Assembly (NCBI RefSeq): GCF_026898115.1
Contig: NZ_CP114036.1
Span: 2,790,001-2,854,000 of the forward strand
Source of the DNA: Streptomyces sp. S465
GTDB taxonomy: Bacteria; Actinomycetota; Actinomycetes; Streptomycetales; Streptomycetaceae
Reading direction: 5' to 3'
DNA length: 64,000 nt
Below are positions 34,364 through 43,227 of this stretch, one piece after another. How positions within the stretch are numbered: the first letter of the stretch is position 1; every line of letters begins with the position of its first letter. Below the pieces are notes generated by a model. That model was not told the DNA's origin. It made no database searches and worked only from the letters and a program-made list of their open reading frames with translations. The translations under genes and the position numbers were made by a program.

Positions 34364-34972
34364 GTGCGTTCTCTGCCGCTCATCCTGGTCGCCCGTCTGC
34401 TGCCCGTCGCCGTCCTCGCCGCCGCGGGTGTGGCCATGACGACGTCGGGCGACTCGGACGCACACGCCACCCCGGCGAGCCCCTCCCCGCACCCCTCGGC
34501 CCCGGCCACCGGCTCCGCCGCGCCGCGCTACGCCAAGCCGCCCACGGAGGCGTGCGCCGCCCTTCCGGAAGCGCTGGTCAAGGAGCTGGTGCCGGGTGCG
34601 GAACCGGCCGGGAACGAGCTGAAGTCCAGCGACCTCAGCCGCCGCACGGGCTGCAACTGGCACGCCCTGCACGGCTTCGACTACCGCTGGCTGGACATCT
34701 CCTACGACGTCTCGGACGTCGCGCGGACCAAGGGCAAGGGCGGCAGCGCGGTGTCCGGGCTGGGCGACGACGCCTCGGTGACCGAGGAGACCACCGAGGA
34801 CGACGGCCAGGGCATACGCGAGGCGGTGGTGACGGTCCACCAGGACAACGCCACGGTCACCGTGACGTACAACGGCGGCGACTTCGAGAGCCACAAGGCC
34901 GCCGGCACCGACGCGATCCGTAAGGGCGCCATCAGCGCGGCCAAGGAAGCGGTCACCGCGCTCGACGACTGA
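34364..34972 (+). CDS. Secreted DUF3558-like protein
   Basis: Exported 202-aa protein. Signal peptide LPLILVARLLPVAVLAAAGVAMTT, no lipobox Cys; Ser/Pro/Ala spacer; then KPPTEACAALPEALVKELVPGAE and RRTGCNWHALHGFDYRWLDISYDV, a Cys pair and layout like DUF3558 surface proteins. Ends with a strand-helix pair (VTVTYNGGDFESHKAAGTDAI). GTG 34364 with gaaaagag upstream is preferred to the open frame from 34238. Function unknown. Confidence 0.75.
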   Translation: MRSLPLILVARLLPVAVLAAAGVAMTTSGDSDAHATPASPSPHPSAPATGSAAPRYAKPPTEACAALPEALVKELVPGAEPAGNELKSSDLSRRTGCNWHALHGFDYRWLDISYDVSDVARTKGKGGSAVSGLGDDASVTEETTEDDGQGIREAVVTVHQDNATVTVTYNGGDFESHKAAGTDAIRKGAISAAKEAVTALDD

Positions 34973-35071
34973 CCCCGACGCGCTCATCGGTGAACATCAG
35001 CTGTACGGAAGTGGATTCCTGGGTGAACGGTTACGATCGCGGGCATCGCAACCGAGCTCTGGAGTCCCACC

Positions 35072-35965
35072 GTGTCCGCCGTGTCCGCCACCTCCGACCC
35101 ACGCCTGGGTATCGCCATCCTGACCATGGGCAACCGGCCCAGGGAGGTGGCGGCGCTGCTGGAGTCGGTCGCGAAGCAGGACCTGCCCCCGGCCCGCGTC
35201 GTGGTGGTCGGCAACGGCTCCCCGCTCCCGGAGATGCCCGCCGGGGTGACCACGGTCGAGCTGACGGAGAACCTCGGGGTCTCGGGCGGCCGTAACGTCG
35301 CCTGGCGGCGGCTGCGCGAGTTCGGCGACGTGGACGTCGTCGTCGACCTCGACGACGACGGGCTGCTGGTCGACGCCGACGTCTTCCGCCGGGTGCGCGA
35401 CCTGTACGCCCAGGACCCGCGCCTGGGCATCGTGAGCTTCCGCATCGCCGACGAGACGGGCGAGACCCAGCGCCGCCACGTGCCCCGGCTGCGCGCCTCC
35501 GACCCGATGCGCGGCGGCGAGGTGACCACCTTCCTCGGCGGCGGCCACGCCCTGTCGATGCGGATGCTGGAGCAGATCGGCGGCTGGCCGGACGCGTTCT
35601 TCTTCACCCACGAGGAGACCGACCTCGCCTGGCGGGCGCTCGACGCGCGCTGGAAGGTCCTCTACGCCCCCGAGCTGCTGCTCCAGCACCCCCGCACCTC
35701 CCCCGCCCGGCACGCCGTCTACTACCGCATGACCGCCCGCAACCGGGTCTGGCTGGCCCGCCGCCACCTGCCGCTGCCCCTGGTCCCGCTCTACCTGGGC
35801 ACCTGGACGCTGCTCACGCTCGCCCGCACCCGTTCCGTGACGGGGCTGCGGGCCTGGGCGGGCGGCTTCCTGGAGGGCCTGCGCACCTCCTGCGGCCGCC
35901 GCCGGCCGATGCGCTGGAGCACGGTGTGGCGCATGACCAGGCTGGGCCGCCCGCCCGTCATCTGA
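35072..35965 (+). CDS. Family 2 glycosyltransferase
   Basis: 297-aa GT2 enzyme, GT-A fold, likely membrane-associated by its C-terminal hydrophobic segment (LVPLYLGTWTLLTLA). Seen: LGIAILTMGNRPREVAALLESV, ENLGVSGGRNVAWRRL, metal-binding DxD-type VVVDLDDDGLLVD, then the acceptor part FLGGGHALSMRMLEQIGGWPDAFFFTHEETDLAWRAL with the ED/HEE-type acid. GTG 35072 with ctggag upstream. Donor and acceptor are not deducible; no cell-wall cluster is next to it. Confidence 0.92.
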   Translation: MSAVSATSDPRLGIAILTMGNRPREVAALLESVAKQDLPPARVVVVGNGSPLPEMPAGVTTVELTENLGVSGGRNVAWRRLREFGDVDVVVDLDDDGLLVDADVFRRVRDLYAQDPRLGIVSFRIADETGETQRRHVPRLRASDPMRGGEVTTFLGGGHALSMRMLEQIGGWPDAFFFTHEETDLAWRALDARWKVLYAPELLLQHPRTSPARHAVYYRMTARNRVWLARRHLPLPLVPLYLGTWTLLTLARTRSVTGLRAWAGGFLEGLRTSCGRRRPMRWSTVWRMTRLGRPPVI

Positions 35966-36005
35966 CGGACGGCGCGGCACCCCGTGGGAGCCGGTGCCCG
36001 CGCCC

Positions 36006-36070
36006 CGTGCTCCCCCGGCGTCCGCTCCCCCCGGCGTCCGCTCCCCCCGGCGTCTGCTCCCCCAGGCGTC
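36006..36070. repeat. 16-bp tandem repeat
   Basis: Four copies of tccgctccccccggcg, first and last imperfect, between the glycosyltransferase stop and the phosphatase promoter. Confidence 0.85.
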
Positions 36071-36086
36071 GCAGGGCCCACCGCCG

Positions 36087-36092
36087 TAAGGT
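36087..36092 (+). promoter_or_regulatory. Probable -10 element of PP2C phosphatase gene (leaderless)
   Basis: TAAGGT ends 7 bases before ATG 36100, no ribosome site. Confidence 0.4.
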
Positions 36093-36099
36093 TGACCGC

Positions 36100-37308
36100 A
36101 TGGTGGACGCGAACGTGTCGACCTCGGCCGAGACCGCTGAGCAGTTGCTGGAGGAGCTGCTCCGGGCCACCCACGAGGCATCGCCCGCGGAGCTCCCGGG
36201 GGCCTTGGACCGCTATACCGAGGCCATGCGCATGGGCCGTGCGGTCGTCTACCTGATCGACCTCCAGCAGCGGCTGCTGATGCCGCTCGCCGAGGGTGAG
36301 CCGCGCCTGGGCCTCGACGACTCCCTGGCCGGTTTCGCCTACCGGACCGACACCGTACGGGTCGAGGAGGACGGCGCGGACGGGCTGGCCCTGTGGCTGC
36401 CGCTGATGAACGGCGCGGAGCGGCTGGGGGTGCTCCAGCTGCGGACGATCTCCCTGGACGGGCTCACGCTCTGGCGCTGCCGGATGCTGGCCTCGCTCCT
36501 CGCCCTGGTCATCACCTCCAAACGGACGTATCTCGACACCTTCGCGCAGCGCATCCGCACCCGGTCCATGCAGCTGCCCACGGAGATGGTGCGGGCCTTC
36601 CTCCCGCCCCGCTCCATCGGCACCGGCCGGGTGGTCTCGACGGCCGTTCTGGAGCCCGCGTACGAGCTGGGGGGCGACGCCTTCGACCATTCGTTCACCG
36701 AGGACGTCCTGCACGCCTCGATCCTCGACGCCATGGGCCACGACCTGGCATCCGGGCTGACCACCTCCGTGGCCATGGCGGGCAGCCGCAACGCCCGGCG
36801 CACCGGCGCCGATCTGGCGGCCCTGGTCACCACCGTGGACGAGGCGCTGGCCACATGGCTTCCGGACCAGTTCTGCACGGGCGTCTTCGTCCGGTTGCAC
36901 ATGCCCAGCGGGGTGCTGCGCTGGGCCAACTGCGGCCATCCCACGCCGTTGGTCATCCGCCGCCAGCGGCTGCTGGAGAAGGAGCTGGAACGGGCCTTCG
37001 AACCCCCGCTGGGGCTGCCCGCGCAGCTGTCGGACGCCACCCGGCAGATCCATGAGACGGCCCTGGAACCCGGGGACCGCGTCCTGCTCTACACCGACGG
37101 GGTCGTGGAGTCGCGCGACGAGGGCGGCGAGCAGTTCGGCCTGGAGCGCTTCGCCGACCACATCATCCGGTCGACGGCCGCCGGGCAGAGCGCCCCCGAG
37201 GTGCTCCGCCTGCTCATCCACGCGATCCTCGACCACCGGCACCGCGAACTCAGCGACGACGCCACGATCCTGATGATCGAGTGGCATCCGCCGGATCCGG
37301 GCCCATGA
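36100..37308 (+). CDS. GAF-like plus SpoIIE/PP2C serine phosphatase
   Basis: 402-aa predicted protein phosphatase acting on an anti-sigma-antagonist type partner. Residues 1-150 form a GAF-like sensor (AVVYLIDLQQRLLMPLAEGE, LWLPLMNGAERLGVLQL). The PP2C domain follows with metal-site text YELGGDAFDHSF, ASILDAMGHDLASGL, WANCGHPTPLVI and VLLYTDGVVESRDEGG and ends DDATILMIEW. No kinase domain. Co-directional with the larger SpoIIE protein, 19 bases apart, so both probably feed the same regulatory switch. Confidence 0.92.
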   Translation: MVDANVSTSAETAEQLLEELLRATHEASPAELPGALDRYTEAMRMGRAVVYLIDLQQRLLMPLAEGEPRLGLDDSLAGFAYRTDTVRVEEDGADGLALWLPLMNGAERLGVLQLRTISLDGLTLWRCRMLASLLALVITSKRTYLDTFAQRIRTRSMQLPTEMVRAFLPPRSIGTGRVVSTAVLEPAYELGGDAFDHSFTEDVLHASILDAMGHDLASGLTTSVAMAGSRNARRTGADLAALVTTVDEALATWLPDQFCTGVFVRLHMPSGVLRWANCGHPTPLVIRRQRLLEKELERAFEPPLGLPAQLSDATRQIHETALEPGDRVLLYTDGVVESRDEGGEQFGLERFADHIIRSTAAGQSAPEVLRLLIHAILDHRHRELSDDATILMIEWHPPDPGP

Positions 37309-37327
37309 GCCGCCTGGGCGATGTGCG

Positions 37328-39781
37328 ATGACGACCCCCGACCCCACTGACCCCACCGCCCCCCGGGGCCGGCCGGACGCGCCGCCCGGAACGGCCGGCC
37401 TGGCCACGGCCACGGTCGACGACCACGGCGTGGTGACCGGGTGGAGCGAGGGCGCTCGGCAGTTGCTCGGCCACCGCGCCGAGGAGGTCCTGGGGCGGAG
37501 GGCGGCCGAGCTGCTCGCCGAGCCCACCGCCGGGGACACCGCGGGCGGCGCCGGGCCGTGCCTGGCGGAGGGGGCCCGGTGGAGCGGGACGGTCGCGCTG
37601 CGCCACCGGGACGGCCATCGGGTGGAGGTCGAGCTGCTGGCCCACCGCGGTCCGGTGGCGGAGGACGGAGCCACGGGCTGGCTCCTGGTCTCCGCCGTAC
37701 CCCGGGAGCCGCTCCCCCGCGACGCACCGGCCCTCCAGGACCCGGGTGCGGCGGATCGCGGGTTCGTCCAGTCCCCGTGCATCCTGGCCCTCTTCGACAC
37801 GGAGCTGCGGCTGATCCGGGCGAACGCCGAAATGGAGGCCACCACCGCCCTCAGCGAGGACCGGATGCGCGGGCTGCGGCTGTCGGAGCTGGTCCCCCAC
37901 CGGGAGAGCGATCGGGTCGAGCGCGCCATGCGCCGGGTGCTGGAGAGCGGTGAGCGGCACGACCTGGAGTCGGGGCGTCTGCGGTTGCCGGGCCTGAGCC
38001 ACGAGCACGCCTATATGGTCTCCCTGGCCCCGCTGACCGACCCGGCCGGCGGGCTCCGCGGCGTGTGCTTCGCGGCGTACGACATCACCGCCCAGCGCGA
38101 GGCCCGCCAGCGGCTGCTGCTGCTCAGCGAGGCGGGGGCGCGGCTGGGCAGCACCCTGGACCTGGACCGGATCGCCCAGGAGCTGGTCGAGGTGGCGGTC
38201 CCCCGGTTCGCCGATTTCGCCAACGTCGATCTGCTCACCTTCCTCCACGACGGCGACGAGCCGCCGGAGGGACCGCTGAGCGCGCCCATCACCCTGCGGC
38301 ACACGGCCCACCGGTCCGTCCTGGAGGGCGCCCCGGAGGCGCTGGCCGGCATCGGGGGCCTGATCACGCACCCCGAGCACTCCCTCACGGCCAGGAGCCT
38401 GACCGAGGGCCGGGCCGTGCGGTACCAGATAACGGCGCCCCTGCTGGCGAGCTGGGAGGCCAGGGACCCGGTGCGGGCCGCCCGGATCCGCGACTACGGG
38501 ATACATTCGGTGATCATGGTGCCGATGCGCGCCCGCGGGGTCACCCTCGGCGCCGCCTCCTTCGCCCGCCACCGCACACCGACGCCGTTCACCGCGGACG
38601 ACGTGCTGCTGGCCGAGGAGCTCACCGCACGAGCGGCCGTCTGCGTCGACAACACCCGCCGCTATCTGCGCGAACGCAGAACGGCCCTGACCCTCCAGCG
38701 CAGTCTGCTGCCGCAGCGGATGCCCGATCTGACGGCGCTGGAGGTCGCCTCCCGCTATCTGCCCTCGGGCACCTACGCGGGGGTGGGCGGCGACTGGTTC
38801 GACGCGATCCCGCTCTCCGGCGCCCGCGCCGCCGTGGTGGTCGGCGACGTGGTGGGCCGCGGCCTGCGGGCGTCCGCCACCATGGGGCGGCTGCGCACCG
38901 CCGTACGCACCCTGGCCGATATCGACCTGCCGCCCGGTGAGCTGCTGACCCACCTCGACGACCTGGTCACCCGGCTGTCCTCGGAAGAGGACCCCGAGAT
39001 GCCCGCGGCCGTCGGCGCCACCTGTCTGTACGCGATCTACGACCCGGTCTCCCGGCACTGCGCCATCGCCGCCGCGGGCCACCCCGCACCGCTGGTGGTC
39101 AGCCCGGAGGGCACCGCCGACCTGCCCGCCCTGTCCATCGGCCCGCCCCTGGGGCTGGGCGGGCTGCCCTTCGAGACCACGGAGACGGAGCTACCCGAGG
39201 GCAGTGTGCTCGCCCTCTACACCAACGGCCTGATCAACAGCCGCCACCGGGAGATCGGCGAGGGGCTCGACACCCTGCGCAACGCCCTGAGCAGTCCCGT
39301 CGCCTCCCTGGACGCGCTCTGCGACAGCGTGCTGCGCGCCCTGCTCCCGGCCCGTCCCGACGACGACATCGCCCTGCTCCTCGCCCGCACCCGGGCGCTC
39401 GGCACCGACCGGGTCGCCACCTGGGCGATCCCCCCGGACGCGGCCGCCGTCGCCGACGCCCGCCGGAACACCGTCGAGCGGCTGACCGACTGGGGACTGG
39501 AGAAGGCCGTCTTCACCACCGAGCTGATCGTCAGCGAACTGGTCACCAACGCGATCCGTTACGCCCGCCCGCCCATCCGGCTGCGGCTGATCCGCGACCG
39601 CGCCCTCATCTGCGAGGTCTCCGACGGCAGCAGCACGGCACCCCATGTACGGCGGGCCCGGGTCTTCGACGAGGGCGGCCGCGGCCTGATGCTGGTGGCC
39701 CAGATGGCGACGCGCTGGGGCACCCGGCAGAGCACGGACGGCAAGACGATCTGGGTCGAACAGGACCTCGCCTCCGGCTGA
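37328..39781 (+). CDS. PAS-PAS-GAF-SpoIIE phosphatase-HATPase regulator
   Basis: 817-aa multi-domain regulator. Order: PAS-like (about 20-125, GVVTGWSEGARQLLGHRAEEVLGR), second PAS (about 150-255, LFDTELRLIRANAEMEATTALSEDRM), GAF (about 270-450), PP2C/SpoIIE phosphatase (about 455-680, VGGDWFDAIPL, VVVGDVVGRGLRAS, AAGHPAPLVV) and a C-terminal RsbW-like kinase (about 690-815, ELIVSELVTNAIRYARPP, then GGRGLMLVAQMA). Carrying both phosphatase and anti-sigma-kinase-like domains is common in streptomycetes and suggests control of an alternative sigma factor by partner switching. Confidence 0.93.
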   Translation: MTTPDPTDPTAPRGRPDAPPGTAGLATATVDDHGVVTGWSEGARQLLGHRAEEVLGRRAAELLAEPTAGDTAGGAGPCLAEGARWSGTVALRHRDGHRVEVELLAHRGPVAEDGATGWLLVSAVPREPLPRDAPALQDPGAADRGFVQSPCILALFDTELRLIRANAEMEATTALSEDRMRGLRLSELVPHRESDRVERAMRRVLESGERHDLESGRLRLPGLSHEHAYMVSLAPLTDPAGGLRGVCFAAYDITAQREARQRLLLLSEAGARLGSTLDLDRIAQELVEVAVPRFADFANVDLLTFLHDGDEPPEGPLSAPITLRHTAHRSVLEGAPEALAGIGGLITHPEHSLTARSLTEGRAVRYQITAPLLASWEARDPVRAARIRDYGIHSVIMVPMRARGVTLGAASFARHRTPTPFTADDVLLAEELTARAAVCVDNTRRYLRERRTALTLQRSLLPQRMPDLTALEVASRYLPSGTYAGVGGDWFDAIPLSGARAAVVVGDVVGRGLRASATMGRLRTAVRTLADIDLPPGELLTHLDDLVTRLSSEEDPEMPAAVGATCLYAIYDPVSRHCAIAAAGHPAPLVVSPEGTADLPALSIGPPLGLGGLPFETTETELPEGSVLALYTNGLINSRHREIGEGLDTLRNALSSPVASLDALCDSVLRALLPARPDDDIALLLARTRALGTDRVATWAIPPDAAAVADARRNTVERLTDWGLEKAVFTTELIVSELVTNAIRYARPPIRLRLIRDRALICEVSDGSSTAPHVRRARVFDEGGRGLMLVAQMATRWGTRQSTDGKTIWVEQDLASG

Positions 39782-39872
39782 ACCGGGCCCCGGACAGAAC
39801 CGGGCCTCGGCTGAACCGGGTCCCGGACAGAACGGTGCCGGACTGAACGGCGCCGGACTGAACGGCGGCGGC
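39782..39872. repeat. Degenerate tandem repeat before hsp20
   Basis: Units like ctgaaccgggtcccggacagaa, then the shorter gccggactgaacggc, four to six copies directly after the stop. The rest of the 347-bp gap (to 40128) has short catccg-type repeats near 40040-40090 and no gene that I can support; a 26-codon frame at 39937-40017 has weak signals. Confidence 0.75.
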
Positions 39873-40128
39873 ACCTTCGCGAACCGGCGGTCACCCACGA
39901 GGCACAGCCGCAGATGGCGGGAGCCGGAAGGGCCGCGTGAACGCGGTGCGCGGCGCGGGCCTTCCGTTCGAGGTGCAGGCCGCGCCGACCCTGCTCATGC
40001 TGGACGGGGGGAGGTGACGGCCGCGCCCGACGGCGATCCCCACCCATCCGAGCCACACATCCGAGCCACGCATCCACCCCCCGCATCCGCGCTATGCACC
40101 CGCTACACATGACCGGAGGTGAAGGGTG

Positions 40129-40698
40129 ATGAGCACACCCGCCCGACGACAGCCACAGCAGCGCCAAGGCGCGATGGACCGCCCCCGGGTGTGGGCGCGC
40201 AATCCGCTGGCGGAGTTCGACGATCTGCTCAACCAGATGGGCGGTCTGCTCGAATCCACGGTGGGCGGAGCGCCGATACCCGGTATCGCGTGGGCACCCG
40301 CCGCCGATGTGATCGAAGCGGACGAGGCGTACCACGTCGAACTCGAGCTCCCCGGGGTCAAGGGCCGGGACATCAACATCGAGGTCAACGGCCAGGAGTT
40401 GACCGTCTCCGGGGAGATCAAGGAACGGGAGCGCAAGGGCGTCCTGCGCCGCGGCGGCCGCCGCACCGGCCGTTTCGAGTACCGGCTGCTGCTCCCGAGC
40501 GAGGTGAACACCGAGAACGTCAGGGCGGCCATGTCCGAGGGCGTCCTCACGATCACCGTTCCCAAGGCGGAGATCGCCAAGCCCCGCCACATAGAGATCA
40601 CCGAGAGCATCCAGGCGCAAGAACAGCCCCCACAGCAACAGACACAGCAACAACAGCCGCAGCAGCCGCCGTCGCAGCAGCCGCCGGGCGGTTACTGA
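40129..40698 (+). CDS. Hsp20 / alpha-crystallin small heat-shock protein
   Basis: ATP-independent holdase chaperone, 189 aa from ATG 40129 (GTG 40126 equally possible; ggaggtgaag precedes both). The alpha-crystallin domain spans about 55-150: WAPAADVIEADEAYHVELELPGV, VSGEIKERERKGVLRRGGRRTGRFEYRLLLP and GVLTITVPKAE. The tail is a Gln/Pro-rich low-complexity run of about 30 residues, longer than usual for the family. Followed by a DUF2267 gene, a frequent partner of actinobacterial stress genes. Confidence 0.93.
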   Translation: MSTPARRQPQQRQGAMDRPRVWARNPLAEFDDLLNQMGGLLESTVGGAPIPGIAWAPAADVIEADEAYHVELELPGVKGRDINIEVNGQELTVSGEIKERERKGVLRRGGRRTGRFEYRLLLPSEVNTENVRAAMSEGVLTITVPKAEIAKPRHIEITESIQAQEQPPQQQTQQQQPQQPPSQQPPGGY

Positions 40699-40778
40699 GG
40701 CCGCGAACCGGCTCTCTCACCCCGCGGCGGCCCCCGCTCCGCCGGGCGGCCGCCGCGGGCACCGGAAGGACGAACACG

Positions 40779-41210
40779 ATGGTCGCCACAGGTTTTCCCG
40801 CGTTCGACACGACGGTCGACAAGACCAACCGGCTCCTCAGGGAGATCGAGGAGGCGTACGGCTGGCCCAAGGAGCGCCGCAAACAGTCCTATGCCGCCCT
40901 GCGCGCGGTCCTGCACCAGCTGCGGGACCGGCTGACGGTGGACGAGGCCGTTCAGTTCGGCGCCCAGCTCCCGATGCTGGTGCGCGGCATCTACTACGAC
41001 GGGTGGAAACCCGCGGAGACGCCCGTGAAGATGCACAGCGAGGAGTTCTTCCAGCGCATCCGGCACGACTTCCCGTACTCGATCCAGGGCGACACCGAGC
41101 AGCTGGTGCACACCGTCCTGGCGGCCCTTCAGCGCCATGTCAGCGAGGGCGAGTGGCACGATCTGAGGGCCCGTATGCCCGCCGACCTGGTCACCGTCAT
41201 CCCGGCGTAG
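40779..41210 (+). CDS. DUF2267 protein
   Basis: 143-aa all-helical protein of the DUF2267 family: FDTTVDKTNRLLREIEEAYGWP, SYAALRAVLHQLRDRLTVDEAVQFGAQLPMLVRGIYYDGWKPA, and a second similar half ending HDLRARMPADLVTVIPA. ATG 40779 with ggaagga about nine bases upstream. Function unknown in general; position after hsp20 suggests stress co-expression. Confidence 0.9.
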   Translation: MVATGFPAFDTTVDKTNRLLREIEEAYGWPKERRKQSYAALRAVLHQLRDRLTVDEAVQFGAQLPMLVRGIYYDGWKPAETPVKMHSEEFFQRIRHDFPYSIQGDTEQLVHTVLAALQRHVSEGEWHDLRARMPADLVTVIPA

Positions 41211-41259
41211 CAGGTGCCGCCCCACGGCGGACGTGGCCGGCACCGCCCCCACGGCGGGG

Positions 41260-42162
41260 TCAGGCGCCGCCGTGGTCCGCCAGGAACGCCCGCAGCTGGT
41301 GTGCCGTCTCGGCCGGCGCCTCCTCGGGAAGGTAGTGGTCGCACGGCAGGGCCTGCCCGCGCACATCGTCCGCGTAGCCGCGCCAGGCCGCCAGTACGTC
41401 GTAGTGGCGGCCCACGAAGCCGTGCGCGCCCCACAGGGCCAGGACCGGCGCGGTGACCCGCCGGCCGGCCGCGGCGTCCGCGTCGTCGTGGACCAGGTCG
41501 AGGGAGGCGGCGGCCCGGTAGTCCTCGCAGGAGGCGTGGATGGCCGCCGGGTCCGAGAAGCAGCGCACGTACTCGGCCAGGGCCGCCTCGCTGAACGGGG
41601 TTCCGCCGTGGTGGCGGGCCCCCATCCGGGTCCGGACCCAGAACTCCGGGTCCTGGCCGATCAGGTGCTCCGGGATGCCGTTGCCCGCCGTCAGGAAGAA
41701 CCAGTGGTAGTAGCCGAGACCGAACCCCATGTCGGCGTGGTGGAAGGCGTACCGCGTCGGCACGATGTCGAGGACCGCGAGCGCCGAGACCGCCTCCGGA
41801 TGGTCCAGCGCCAGCCGGTGGCCGACCCGGCCGCCCCGGTCGTGGCCGACGACCGCGAAGCGGTCGAAGCCCAGCTCCCGCATCACCAGCAGCTGGTCGC
41901 GCGCCATGGACCGCTTGGCGTACGGGGTGTGCGCGTCGTCGGAGGGCGGCTTGGCGCTGTCGCCGTAGCCGCGTAGGTCGGTGAGCACCACGCGGTGCGT
42001 GGCCGCGAGCACCGGGGCGACGTGGTGCCAGATCAGATGGGTCTGCGGATAGCCGTGCAGCAGCAGGACCGGCGGGCCGTCCCCGGCCGTGCGCACGTTG
42101 ATGCGCACCCCGTCGGCGTCCACGGTGCGGCGGTCGAAGTCGCCCAGCAGCTGATCGCTCAT
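41260..42162 (-). CDS. Alpha/beta hydrolase, fluoroacetate-dehalogenase type
   Basis: 300-aa alpha/beta hydrolase whose nucleophile elbow carries Asp, as in haloacetate dehalogenases: VVGHDRGGRVGHRLALDHP. By comparison with characterised fluoroacetate dehalogenases, the carboxylate-binding Args (both in DRGGR), the halide-pocket His-Trp (YYHWFFL) and Tyr (CEDYRAA), and the catalytic His (CDHYLPEEAP) are all present. ATG 42162. Divergent from a LysR gene with a palindrome between. Hydrolysis of a haloacetate or similar 2-halo-acid is predicted; the epoxide hydrolase branch is the main alternative. Confidence 0.85.
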   Translation of the reverse strand: MSDQLLGDFDRRTVDADGVRINVRTAGDGPPVLLLHGYPQTHLIWHHVAPVLAATHRVVLTDLRGYGDSAKPPSDDAHTPYAKRSMARDQLLVMRELGFDRFAVVGHDRGGRVGHRLALDHPEAVSALAVLDIVPTRYAFHHADMGFGLGYYHWFFLTAGNGIPEHLIGQDPEFWVRTRMGARHHGGTPFSEAALAEYVRCFSDPAAIHASCEDYRAAASLDLVHDDADAAAGRRVTAPVLALWGAHGFVGRHYDVLAAWRGYADDVRGQALPCDHYLPEEAPAETAHQLRAFLADHGGA

Positions 42163-42217
42163 GGTCCGATCCCAGCAGCGGCCGGTGGTGCGTGTCCAAG
42201 ACCGGTTGCCGACAATC

Positions 42218-42238
42218 CTTATAGGGGCGCCCTATAAG
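42218..42238. promoter_or_regulatory. Palindromic LysR operator between hydrolase and lysR
   Basis: 9-bp arms CTTATAGGG / CCCTATAAG around 3 bases, midway between the divergent starts at 42162 and 42280. AT-rich arms in a GC-rich setting stand out. Likely binding site of the adjacent LysR regulator. Confidence 0.75.
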
Positions 42239-42279
42239 AAGAGGCGGCCGACGGGACGGAACACGGGAGGCGGCACGCG

Positions 42280-43170
42280 GTGGATGTGCGGCAGCTGGAG
42301 TACTTCCTGGCCGTGGTGGACCACGGCGGATTCAACCGGGCGGCCGCCGCGCTGTATCTGTCGCAACCGTCCCTGTCCCAGGCCATCCGCGCCCTGGAGC
42401 GCGACCTGGGCAGCGACCTCTTCCACCGCATCGGCCGCCGGGCGGTCCTCACCGACGCGGGCACGGCACTGATCGAACCGGCGCGGGACGCCGTGCGCAG
42501 TCTCCAGCTGGCGCGGGCCAGTGTGGAGTCGGTGCACGGGCTGCGCGGCGGCCGGGTGGACATCGCGGTCCCGCCGTCCCAGGCGGTCGAACCGCTGACG
42601 GGAATGATCGACCGCTTCACCCGGGCCCACCCCGGGGTGTCCGTGCGGGTGCAGGCCGCGTTCACCCCCCGCGATGTGACGGAGATGGTGCGCACCGGCG
42701 TGTGCGAACTGGGCCTGCTGGCCTCCCCCGGCCCCACACCGCAGTCAGACGTACGCACCCACCCCCTGCACGAGCAGCGCTTCGTCCTGCTGGCACCCCC
42801 GGACGGCCCGTTCCGCCCCGGGGCGCCGGTGCGCCATGAGCAACTGTCCGGCCACCGGCTGATCGTGGGGCAGAAGGGCACGGGCATGCGCCGCTACGTC
42901 GACGACCTCCGGGCCACGGGCGTCGAGCTGACCGTCGTGGTCGAGACCGAGCACCGGGTGGCGATCCTGCCACTGGTCCTGCGGGGCGTCGGCCTGGCCG
43001 TGGTCGCCGACGCCTGGCGCGGCCTGGCGGAGCGGGCGGGCGCCCTGGTCCTGGACCTGGAGCCGACCACCAGCCTGCACATCTCCCTGGTCAGCAGGCG
43101 GGCTCCGCTGACACCGGCGGCCGAGGCGTTCGTGCGCACGGCCACGGCGCCCGATAAGGAGGGCCTATAA
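42280..43170 (+). CDS. LysR-family transcriptional regulator
   Basis: 296-aa LTTR. N-terminal winged HTH MDVRQLEYFLAVVDHGGFNRAAAAL and QPSLSQAIRALERDLGSDLF, then the two-lobed ligand domain with VVETEHRVAILPLVLRGVGLAVV. GTG 42280 with ggaggcgg in front. It sits between the dehalogenase-like hydrolase (divergent) and the tartrate dehydrogenase (same direction); matching CTTATAGG-type sequences precede both, so it probably controls both and itself. The co-inducer is unknown, perhaps a small hydroxy- or halo-acid. Confidence 0.93.
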   Translation: MDVRQLEYFLAVVDHGGFNRAAAALYLSQPSLSQAIRALERDLGSDLFHRIGRRAVLTDAGTALIEPARDAVRSLQLARASVESVHGLRGGRVDIAVPPSQAVEPLTGMIDRFTRAHPGVSVRVQAAFTPRDVTEMVRTGVCELGLLASPGPTPQSDVRTHPLHEQRFVLLAPPDGPFRPGAPVRHEQLSGHRLIVGQKGTGMRRYVDDLRATGVELTVVVETEHRVAILPLVLRGVGLAVVADAWRGLAERAGALVLDLEPTTSLHISLVSRRAPLTPAAEAFVRTATAPDKEGL

Positions 43171-43171
43171 G
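43154..43171. promoter_or_regulatory. Second LysR half-site before tartrate dehydrogenase
   Basis: CCTATAAG (43164-43171) repeats the right arm of the 42218-42238 palindrome, with a weaker gataagg to its left. It overlaps the last codons of lysR, 56 bases before the next start. Confidence 0.55.
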
Positions 43172-43227
43172 AGAGATGGATTCTGCGTCTTGGACGGGTG
43201 CGGCAGGCCCCTGTTGCAATCCTCTCC

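Noticed and set aside
39937..40017. 26-codon frame before hsp20 starting at GTG
   Set aside because: Weak ribosome site, composition like the surrounding noncoding DNA, and no terminator or homology to support it.
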